A stretch of DNA of 10,843 bases. Source: CAZEJK01 sp964512045 (lineage in GTDB: Bacteria > Acidobacteriota > Thermoanaerobaculia > Thermoanaerobaculales > Sulfomarinibacteraceae). The DNA lies in NCBI GenBank assembly GCA_964512045.1, contig CAZEJK010000171.1, forward strand, positions 1-10,843, given 5' to 3'. The translations under genes were made by a program, and so were the position numbers. Positions within the stretch are counted from its first letter, which is position 1. The number at the start of each line of letters is the position of its first letter. Of the stretch, positions 1 through 5,088 are shown piece by piece. The notes beneath the pieces were generated by a model. The model was not told where the DNA came from. It did not search any database and saw only the letters and a list, made by a program, of their open reading frames with translations.

Positions 1-19
1 CGGACCCCTCCACCCACCC

Positions 20-92
20 GCCGGCGAGACGCCGGCTCCCACAACAGAAGAACACTCCGGTCCGGTTGTAGCGGCCCGCGTCTCGCGGGCCG
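20..92. repeat. Inverted pair of REP-like hairpin elements
   Basis: Two perfect GC-rich hairpins lie in opposite orientation: 20-26 pairs with 30-36 (7 bp, loop AGA) and 72-80 pairs with 84-92 (9 bp, loop TCT). Read on opposite strands they share the core GCGAGACGC, followed by a tail ending in ACAAC (41-45; complement GTTGT at 65-69). The outer stem bases differ but still pair, so the stem appears conserved by compensatory change. A conserved core, variable stem and head-to-head arrangement are typical of REP/BIME intergenic elements. Neither hairpin is followed by a T tract, so simple intrinsic terminators are unlikely. The pair lies about 180 bases beyond the 3' end of the minus-strand response-regulator gene. 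Confidence 0.65.
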
Positions 93-183
93 GGCGGGCG
101 GGTCACGAGCAGACGGCGGTCGTGGCAGAAGCGTCTCCGGGGCCGCCCGTGTCACGGCGAAGCCTTCAGGCGAAGACGGGCTT

Positions 184-230
184 CCGGCGTCCGGGACGGG
201 GGCCAGGGCCAGTACCGGCGCCGAGCGGCT
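184..230. repeat. GC-rich dispersed repeat, copy A
   Basis: This 47-base stretch aligns without gaps to 4694-4740 in the same orientation with 8 mismatches by hand count. Both copies start with CCGGCGTCCGGG, run through a GGCC-rich centre and end in GCGGCT. The composition, interrupted GGCCGGGGCC-type units, is low in complexity, so part of the similarity could be compositional. The shared ends and constant spacing favour a true dispersed repeat. It lies just past the 3' end of the minus-strand gene and contains no convincing gene. Confidence 0.5.
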
Positions 231-272
231 CCGAAGGCTGGCCGGTGGGCTCAGAGGTAGGTTGCCTCGCGT

Positions 273-1346
273 CTACGCCATTCCAGCCGCGATCTCGCGC
301 AATCGCAGCCGTAACAGACCGATATTGGTCGGTTTGCGAAACACCGCGACAAGGGCCCTCGATCGATCTCGGGGGACAACCCGCCAGACCATCAACCAGC
401 CCTCGTCGGTCATCTGATCGCTCTCCACAATCGAGCCCACGTCGCGCGCGGCAAGGAAGCTGTCGATCCAGCGGTTCGCGCCATCAACAATCGCGCAAAG
501 CTCTCGATCGACGACATCCGCTTGACCGGTCTTTGCAAGGATCCCGTTACGGCTACACACCGCCGCAGCCACAAACCCTGCCAGGCCCTCGAAGGCCGCG
601 AGCTGCTTCTCGCACACGACCAGATCGATCTCCTCTCGGCTCTCCGCAACCTCAATGCCCTGCGCACTTTCATCGCTCAGCCGGTATGCATCCAGCAGGA
701 TGTGGGCGAGTGGTATATCGATCGTGCGCTCGCTGGTGGCGAGCACGTCGATGACCTCGAGCCTGGGCTCCTTCACGTTGACCAGCACCTGTGCCGCCTC
801 GACGCCACGCTGCAACTGCCACTCTGCATCAACCAGCTGGCCTCGGCTGAGAAACAGTCGCCCGACACCCCTGTGATTTGCGACTGCCACCGTGCAGGTC
901 TTTCTCTCGGACTCAAGCAGCTGTAGAAGGCCGGCCACCGTCACTCCATGGACAACACTGCGTGGACTCGCGGCAAGCAACGAACCGGCGGCCTCCGCCA
1001 GTCGCTGCAGCGGCACAGGCTTCTCGAAGCACCAGAGCCCTCCGAGGTCGGTTACCCGCTGACGAACCTCCGGCGACATTCCCCTGCCGATGACAATGGC
1101 AGGCACCCGGTCCTGGGATCGAGCCAGGTATGACAGCAGCTCGAACCCGCCTCCCGTGGGCAGAAGAAGATCCGTGATGACCAGCCCCATCGGCCGCGCG
1201 CCAAGCTGGGAGGTCGCCTCAGTCAGATCCCGGGCTGCGTAGATCGCGACATCGGGAAGCAGACTGCTCAGACCCTTGCGCAGGGTCTCGAGGAGGGACG
1301 AGTCGTGATCAACAAGCAGAACCGTGTCATCTGGCCGCTCACCCAT
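273..1346 (-). CDS. Response regulator: receiver, DUF4388/PATAN-like and roadblock/LC7-like domains
   Basis: A 357-residue cytoplasmic protein with three domains. Residues 6-125 form a receiver with acidic residues D13 and D15 (VDHD), acceptor D59 (VITDLLLP) and K109 (CFEKP); the usual Thr/Ser position appears to be Gly87 (IVIGRG). Residues 130-235 match the DUF4388/PATAN pattern (GLLQLLESERKT, then GRLFLSRGQLVDAEW). Residues 246-352 look like a roadblock/LC7 domain, with AAVCSRNGILA in the early strand and NIGLLRLRLREIA at the end. There is no DNA-binding or enzymatic output domain, so the output is probably protein-protein interaction through the roadblock fold. The ATG at 1346 is preceded by GGAG with 5-base spacing. 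It is divergent from a gene of the same architecture at 1555, implying an old duplication. No kinase is in view. Domain order is confident; the cellular role is unknown. Confidence 0.9.
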   Translation of the reverse strand: MGERPDDTVLLVDHDSSLLETLRKGLSSLLPDVAIYAARDLTEATSQLGARPMGLVITDLLLPTGGGFELLSYLARSQDRVPAIVIGRGMSPEVRQRVTDLGGLWCFEKPVPLQRLAEAAGSLLAASPRSVVHGVTVAGLLQLLESERKTCTVAVANHRGVGRLFLSRGQLVDAEWQLQRGVEAAQVLVNVKEPRLEVIDVLATSERTIDIPLAHILLDAYRLSDESAQGIEVAESREEIDLVVCEKQLAAFEGLAGFVAAAVCSRNGILAKTGQADVVDRELCAIVDGANRWIDSFLAARDVGSIVESDQMTDEGWLMVWRVVPRDRSRALVAVFRKPTNIGLLRLRLREIAAGMA

Positions 1347-1408
1347 GAAGTCTCCGCCGCGCCGTCCAATTCACGAACCATCGGGAGATGAAGACGGCGC
1401 TACCGTGG

Positions 1409-1414
1409 ATTATA
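1409..1414 (-). promoter_or_regulatory. Candidate -10 box for the minus-strand response regulator
   Basis: The minus strand reads a perfect TATAAT, 62 bases upstream of the ATG at 1346. I see no convincing -35 hexamer at 16-18 bases spacing and no extended -10 TG, so this is weak evidence for a sigma70 promoter. The site may depend on an activator or be chance in an AT-richer gap. Confidence 0.3.
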
Positions 1415-1483
1415 GAACATGAGCGTCACCAGGGAGCGGGCCGAAGAGCCAAGAAGAGCTCAAGCACCCGTGTCGCTGAGTAG

Positions 1484-1513
1484 TGGACAGATCATCGCGC
1501 TCGGCGCTATAGT
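1484..1513 (+). promoter_or_regulatory. Sigma70-like promoter for the 1555 gene
   Basis: TGGACA (1484-1489, 5/6 to the -35 consensus) and TATAGT (1508-1513, 5/6 to the -10 consensus) are separated by 18 bases. A start of transcription near 1520 would leave a leader of about 35 bases carrying GGGAGA (1541-1546) before the GTG start at 1555. It is the best sigma70-like match I found by eye and probably drives the pseudo-receiver gene and perhaps the ParA and roadblock genes after it. Confidence 0.55.
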
Positions 1514-1554
1514 ACGGTGGCGATCTAGAACCTCGCGACGGGGAGACGAGAGCT

Positions 1555-2739
1555 GTGATTCGCGTGCTGGTCATCGATCAAGGTCCGACATCATTGCGGC
1601 AGATCACCAGCATCCTCGAAGAGATGTCCGGCGAGGTCGAGGTGCAGCACGCTGCCAATGCCGAGCATGGCATGCAAGCTCTCCGGAGTGAGAGTCACGA
1701 CATCCTCCTCATCCCAGCGTACACCGAGGGCGTCCACGTCGTCGAGCTGGTGGCTCGCGCGCTCGAGGCACGCCCCGGGCTGAACGTCGTCGTTCAGGCC
1801 CCGTCAGTCTCCGAGGATCTCAGGTGGCTCCATTCACAGGCAGGCGCCGTCCAGGTCATCGATGCGAGGATCGATCGGAACCAGCTCCGGAGCCTCCTGG
1901 AAGGGATCTCGGAGTCCACCCAGAGCTCGGTGACCCAGCTCGATGTGCTCGATGTCCTCCTCCTCATGACGCTCGCAGCCGACTCGAGGACTATCCGCAT
2001 GCGATTCGGCGAGGAGCGCGGCACCCTCTCCTTCGATGAAGGCTCGCTCGCCTATGCGGCGACACGGGGCCTCCGCGGTGAAGACGCATTCTCCCTGATG
2101 GCGTCGCAGGGCCCCGGGGTGATCGAGGAGACGCTGCATGCAGACCCCCGTCGGTACCACGTCAACATCCGGTTGAGCGTCGCTCAGCTCGTCGACCTCT
2201 CTCGACGCGCGGAACCGGACCCTTGGCACGAGCTGTCAGAACCGAGTGCCCACCAAGCTCCGATCGCACAAGACGATGCGGCGTCTCCAGAGATTGCCGC
2301 CACCGACATCCGTCAACCGTTCGAAACGCCACGAACACTGTATGATGAAGAGAGAACACCAGGAGGCGGAGAAGAGATGAACATCGAAAAGCTCAAAGAG
2401 TCCGTAGACGTCCTCAGAGATGACCTCGGAGTGGCTCTCGAGGCCACCGACATCTTCGATCAATCTGGCCTCTCGTACGCTGGATACAACGAGCAGCCGG
2501 CCGCAAGCGCGCTGTTCGCCGACATCACTCAGAAGCTACGCAAGCTGCTCTCAGATGCGGATTTTCCACCGCTCGGCACGTACTACTTGGTTGAGCTGGA
2601 GGACCGCAAGATGGTCGTCGTGGCGCTGGTCAACGAGCTACACTGGGGAATACTGGTCGACGGCAAGAAGGTCAACCTCGGCGTGTTGCTCAACGTGGCG
2701 TTACCGAAGGCAATCCAGAACCTCAAGGGCGCTCTCTGA
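1555..2739 (+). CDS. Pseudo-receiver, DUF4388/PATAN-like and roadblock/LC7-like domain protein
   Basis: A 394-residue cytoplasmic protein with the same domain order as its divergent neighbour. Residues 1-115 resemble a receiver (VLVIDQG at the N-terminus, HDILLIP at 48-54), but the acceptor position is Pro54 and the usual KP motif is absent, so phosphorylation is not expected. Residues 124-235 are DUF4388/PATAN-like (LLLMTLAADSRTIRMRFG, GTLSFDEGSLAYAA, GEDAFSLM). A charged linker (about 236-274) leads to a roadblock-like domain at 275-394 (GLSYAGYNEQP, LGTYYLVELEDRKMVVV, WGILVDGKKVNLG). The start is GTG at 1555 with GGGAGA about 8 bases upstream. A strong ribosome-binding site and ATG inside the gene (2377) fall exactly at the last domain boundary. 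The ParA ATPase gene follows after 162 bases. The role is inferred to be a non-phosphorylatable adaptor or partner of the active receiver protein. Confidence 0.88.
   Translation: MIRVLVIDQGPTSLRQITSILEEMSGEVEVQHAANAEHGMQALRSESHDILLIPAYTEGVHVVELVARALEARPGLNVVVQAPSVSEDLRWLHSQAGAVQVIDARIDRNQLRSLLEGISESTQSSVTQLDVLDVLLLMTLAADSRTIRMRFGEERGTLSFDEGSLAYAATRGLRGEDAFSLMASQGPGVIEETLHADPRRYHVNIRLSVAQLVDLSRRAEPDPWHELSEPSAHQAPIAQDDAASPEIAATDIRQPFETPRTLYDEERTPGGGEEMNIEKLKESVDVLRDDLGVALEATDIFDQSGLSYAGYNEQPAASALFADITQKLRKLLSDADFPPLGTYYLVELEDRKMVVVALVNELHWGILVDGKKVNLGVLLNVALPKAIQNLKGAL
2361..2379 (+). promoter_or_regulatory. Internal ribosome-binding site and start for a free roadblock domain
   Basis: AGGAGG at 2361-2366, followed by GGAGAAGAG, precedes an in-frame ATG at 2377. 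Translation from here gives a 120-residue protein (MNIEKLKESVDVLRDDLG...) that is exactly the C-terminal roadblock-like domain. Its quality equals or exceeds that of the GTG start at 1555. It may be a true second start, or a relic of the fusion of a once separate roadblock gene. Confidence 0.45.
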
Positions 2740-2796
2740 GGTTTGAGGCTGGAGTCGAGCACAACTGCACCGGGGATAACACAGCGAAAGCGCAGA

Positions 2797-2820
2797 GGAG
2801 TGGTGCGTCCCCGTCACTCC
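2797..2820. repeat. Weak hairpin between the pseudo-receiver and ParA genes
   Basis: GGAGTG (2797-2802) is complementary to CACTCC (2815-2820), and G-U pairs could extend the stem inward. No T tract follows, so it is not a convincing terminator. The plus-strand genes may be co-transcribed across it. Confidence 0.3.
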
Positions 2821-2851
2821 CCGCGCGCCATAGCAGTGACACATGTAACGT

Positions 2852-2863
2852 CGACCGCGGTCG
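2852..2863. promoter_or_regulatory. 12-bp perfect palindrome upstream of the ParA-like gene
   Basis: CGACCGCGGTCG is a perfect palindrome lying 38 bases before the ParA ATG. It could be an operator for a dimeric regulator, but GC-rich palindromes of this length can occur by chance and no second copy was found nearby. No clear promoter hexamers flank it. Confidence 0.25.
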
Positions 2864-2901
2864 CCGAAGATGGGGGCGATCTGGCTGGAGGAAGCTAACG
2901 A

Positions 2902-3708
2902 ATGGCTGTACTGGTAATCGCGAGCCAGAAGGGTGGAGTTGGCAAGACGACGGTAGCCCTCAACCTCGCCTTTGCGATGGCGCGCCGAGGCTGGAGTACA
3001 CTGCTCGCCGACTGCGATCCTCAGGGATGTGTGGGTCTTTCGCTGCAAGGCAAGGTCGGTGAGCTCGCCGGACTCGCTGAGTGCCTACGCGGCGAGCGCA
3101 CGTTTGAGTCCGTGCTCTGCGCCACACGGCTGCCCGAGCTGACGCTCCTCCCGGCCGGCAAGACTCGTCCAGAGGAGCTCGCAACCGGCGAGACCCCGTT
3201 TGACAACCACACCGCTCTCGGCCGAGTGCTTGCGGAGGCCAAAGAGCAGTTCAAGCTGGTCCTCCTCGATACCTCCTCTGGCCTGTTCGGTGCGAGCCAG
3301 GCCGCACTGCGCAGCGCCGATCACGTTGTGCTGGTGGTTCAGGCGGAACCGCTGTCGCTGCGCGGATTGCCACTGCAGCTCGACTTGCTCCACCAGCTGC
3401 GCGCCAAGGGACTGGGCATCGGAATCGCCGGCGTCATGCTCTCGATGGTACAGACTCGGAACGCGGAGTCGATGTCGGTTGTGCAGGAGGTCTTGGGATT
3501 GATACCGGAGAAGCTCACGCTGGACGCCTTTGTACCGCGCGACCCGGTCTTCCTCAAGGCGAGCGCGAAAGGAGTTCCGTTGGGCCTGCTCTATCGCAGC
3601 CCGCCCCCGGTCGTTTCGGTGTTCGACCATCTTGCGGCCGAGCTGGAACCGCGCATCGGATTGGCGACAGAGGAGGCTGATGATGAAGCCGTCCCACTTG
3701 TGGATTAA
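2902..3708 (+). CDS. ParA/MinD-family ATPase without an N-terminal DNA-binding domain
   Basis: A 268-residue P-loop ATPase of the ParA/Soj type. The deviant Walker A is KGGVGKTT at 10-17, with signature lysine K10 and P-loop lysine K15. The A' region is ADCDPQG (D37, D39), and the Walker B region ends in VLLDTSSG at 120-127 (D123), where ParA proteins more usually have a Pro shortly after the Asp. The protein begins directly at the P-loop, as in short Soj/MinD-like ATPases. ATP-dependent dimerisation on the nucleoid or a membrane surface is the family behaviour; there is no obvious C-terminal membrane-targeting helix (the tail is acidic). GGAGG at 2887-2891 lies 10 bases before the ATG. Its 3' end overlaps the roadblock gene by 26 bases, in the position where a ParB-type partner would be expected. 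Cargo positioning rather than chromosome segregation is inferred from the absence of ParB. Confidence 0.92.
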   Translation: MAVLVIASQKGGVGKTTVALNLAFAMARRGWSTLLADCDPQGCVGLSLQGKVGELAGLAECLRGERTFESVLCATRLPELTLLPAGKTRPEELATGETPFDNHTALGRVLAEAKEQFKLVLLDTSSGLFGASQAALRSADHVVLVVQAEPLSLRGLPLQLDLLHQLRAKGLGIGIAGVMLSMVQTRNAESMSVVQEVLGLIPEKLTLDAFVPRDPVFLKASAKGVPLGLLYRSPPPVVSVFDHLAAELEPRIGLATEEADDEAVPLVD

Positions 3709-4300
3709 CCGGGACGAGCTGCGGGCGAGCCTGGCTGCATTGACTGCTGAGACACCATCCCCATCTCAAGCCAAAGGAGCGGCCCCTACCCTCGCTGAGC
3801 TCGGATCGCCTCCATCAGCTCAAACCGAACCGCGCCCACCAGAGCCCGTCAAGCCACCGGACGCCCCAGCCCCGCACCTCAGCACTCCTACCGAAGGCGC
3901 AAAGGCGCCAATCCCGGAGCTTGAGCTGCCGGTGGGGCCAGCGTCGACCAGGCTCGAGGCGTTCGTCCGGTGGGCCCAAGACGCCATCGGATCCGCCAGG
4001 GCCGTGCTGCTCGGCAAGGATGGCCTCGTGCTCGCGCCGACTGACATTGAACCCGGCCTCCGCGAGACGACATCGGAGCTGGTCGCGCTGTGGCAAGGCG
4101 CGGTGCGAGCTCTCGGGTACGACGGCGGCGGAACCTGTCGCATCGAGGTCACCGGCGGCCCGTTTCTCGTACTCCTGGCGGAGCGTGCATCGTGGGGAAT
4201 GTGCGGTTTTGCAGCCATCCTCGACCGAGCTCTCGGCCACGAGGAGCTGATGTATCTCAGAACGAACCTCCAATCGCTGATCCGCTCGCTGGACGACTGA
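3683..4300 (+). CDS. Small roadblock/LC7-like protein with a Pro-rich N-terminal tether, probable ParA partner
   Basis: A 205-residue protein starting with a short basic segment (MKPSHLWINRDELRAS, residues 1-16), then a long Pro/Ala/Glu-rich, probably disordered linker (about 23-86), then a roadblock-like domain (about 88-203) with ARAVLLGKDGLVLA, PFLVLLAERASWGMCGF and a final helix (LRTNLQSLIRSL). AGGAGG at 3671-3676 sits 6 bases from the ATG at 3683 and only 3 from the adjacent ATG at 3680, so 3683 is preferred; much longer upstream readings run inside the ParA gene and are rejected. The 26-base overlap with ParA implies translational coupling and a shared function. A basic N-terminal tail on a flexible linker is the layout of many ParA-activating partners (ParB, McdB-like), though no sequence identity is claimed. 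It could bridge ParA to the roadblock domains of the two receiver-type proteins by heterodimerisation. Confidence 0.82.
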   Translation: MKPSHLWINRDELRASLAALTAETPSPSQAKGAAPTLAELGSPPSAQTEPRPPEPVKPPDAPAPHLSTPTEGAKAPIPELELPVGPASTRLEAFVRWAQDAIGSARAVLLGKDGLVLAPTDIEPGLRETTSELVALWQGAVRALGYDGGGTCRIEVTGGPFLVLLAERASWGMCGFAAILDRALGHEELMYLRTNLQSLIRSLDD

Positions 4301-4394
4301 TATCGGTCCCGGATGAACGGCTTGGGGAGCTCCGCACGCTCCGGATCGAACAACCACCCCGCCCTCGGTCAACCCGATGACTGGGGCTCCACGA

Positions 4395-4622
4395 GCCCGC
4401 GGCCACCCACGCTTCCGGCAGCTCCTCGTCGAAGCCCTCCGACATCTCGAGCGCCCCTGTCCATCTGCCGCTTTGCCGGTGTGTGCGCGACGGGCCCAGC
4501 GGCACGAGGCGTGCGACCGGCCGCCCGTGCCGCGAGATCACGATCTCCTCGCCAGCTTCGACCCGGGCGAGGAGCTTGGAGAGATGCGTCTTGGCCTCAT
4601 GGACCTTGATCGACTCCTTGAT
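4395..4622 (-). pseudogene. Phd/YefM-type antitoxin remnant, start codon lost, toxin absent
   Basis: The minus strand reads an uninterrupted Phd/YefM signature: KESIKVHEAKTHLSKLLARV (residues 2-21), then EAGEEIVISRHGRPVARLVP, then a C-terminal part with GRWTGALEMSEGFDEELPEA. These proteins normally begin M-K-x-S/V-N/K-I/V-H-E-A-K; here the codon at the expected start (complement 4620-4622) is ATC, and an in-frame TGA lies five codons further upstream with no ATG, GTG or TTG between. The first usable start (GTG at 4541) would delete the DNA-binding N-terminus. After WVAAG the frame continues into unrelated sequence for some 45 codons before a stop inside the roadblock gene. A toxin gene should follow on the minus strand but that space is taken by other sequence. 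I read this as a decayed orphan antitoxin; rare initiation at ATC or ATT is the alternative. No Shine-Dalgarno is visible. Confidence 0.75.
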
Positions 4623-4693
4623 GCAAATACAGACTCAAAAGTAAGTCCAAACAAGCCGCGGTGGTCGGGGCTTCAGGGTTCCGGGGCCGGCTG

Positions 4694-4740
4694 CCGGCGT
4701 CCGGGGCCAGGGCCGGGGCCATGACCGGAGCCGGGCGGCT
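4694..4740. repeat. GC-rich dispersed repeat, copy B
   Basis: Second copy of the element at 184-230, in the same orientation and matching at 39 of 47 positions without gaps. Together the copies bracket the response-regulator/ParA/roadblock module as imperfect direct repeats about 4.5 kb apart. The right end runs into the tandem repeat at 4727-4775. Confidence 0.5.
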
Positions 4741-4775
4741 TCGTTGAGTGGATCGGAGCCGGGCGGGTTGAGTGG
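4727..4775. repeat. Two-copy short tandem repeat
   Basis: GGAGCCGGGCGG-CTTC-GTTGAGTGG (4727-4751) is repeated at 4755-4775 without the four central bases. The two copies share 21 identical positions. It overlaps the right end of GC-rich repeat copy B and looks like slippage or local duplication. Confidence 0.6.
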
Positions 4776-4978
4776 CGTCAGGTTCTGCCAGGGGATCTCT
4801 CCACTCGCCACATGCTCCCTGGTGTCGTAGGTCGCTGTTCGATCGGCGTCCACTGGTACGTCATGGAAGCTCGGTCGAGATGACGGAGCTTTTGTGGGCA
4901 CGGGCTTCGGAGAGGACGCCGCGCGGTGTGATCGCGGTGCCACGTCTCCATGGCCGGGCTCGGGCCCCGCTACACGGT

Positions 4979-5008
4979 TTCGACCAAAGATCACTCTTTG
5001 GGTATATG
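4979..5008 (+). promoter_or_regulatory. Candidate metal-responsive promoter/operator of the czc operon
   Basis: A perfect inverted repeat, CCAAAGA-TCAC-TCTTTGG (4984-5001), sits in the interval between a poor -35 (TTCGAC, 4979-4984) and a -10-like TATATG (5003-5008; spacer 18), or TATGGA (5005-5010; spacer 20). This is the AT-rich island just before the efflux operon. A dyad between -35 and -10 with a lengthened spacer and weak -35 is the layout used by MerR-family metal regulators, while ArsR-type repressors also bind such dyads. The inverted repeat is seen directly; the promoter boxes and regulator family are inference. No regulator gene is in the window. The leader to the GTG at 5089 would be about 75 bases. 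Confidence 0.45.
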
Positions 5009-5088
5009 GAAATAGTTTCTTCAGTGGTACAGTTACTTCGATCGCTCGCCATGACGAGCAGCCCGGAGTGCACGAGGAGGGCCCAGCT

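Larger units (their letters stand above)
4623..4978. other. Gene-poor junction with repeats
   Basis: No convincing coding region was recognised on either strand. The left half holds GC-rich repeat copy B and a short tandem repeat. The right half has open frames on both strands, but none has a good ribosome-binding site or recognisable motif. Reading frames crossing the repeat give low-complexity Pro/Arg/Gly translations. Base composition becomes clearly AT-richer at the right end, where the czc promoter region begins. Confidence 0.5.

Noticed and set aside
72..92. Hairpin as an intrinsic terminator of the minus-strand response-regulator gene
   Set aside because: It is about 180 bases past the stop codon, has no T tract on the relevant strand, and is better explained as half of a REP-like pair.
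122..754. Plus-strand open frame of 210 codons at the left end
   Set aside because: Low-complexity Arg/Ser/Pro translation overlapping repeats and antisense to the clear roadblock domain of the minus-strand gene.
3530..3682. Long N-terminal extension of the roadblock protein inside the ParA gene
   Set aside because: The extra residues are an alternative-frame translation of ParA; AGGAGG at 3671-3676 points to the ATG at 3683.
4894..5088. Upstream ATG start (4894) for the outer-membrane channel
   Set aside because: It would add 65 residues before a normal signal peptide and cross the AT-rich promoter/operator; the GTG at 5089 has a near-ideal Shine-Dalgarno.
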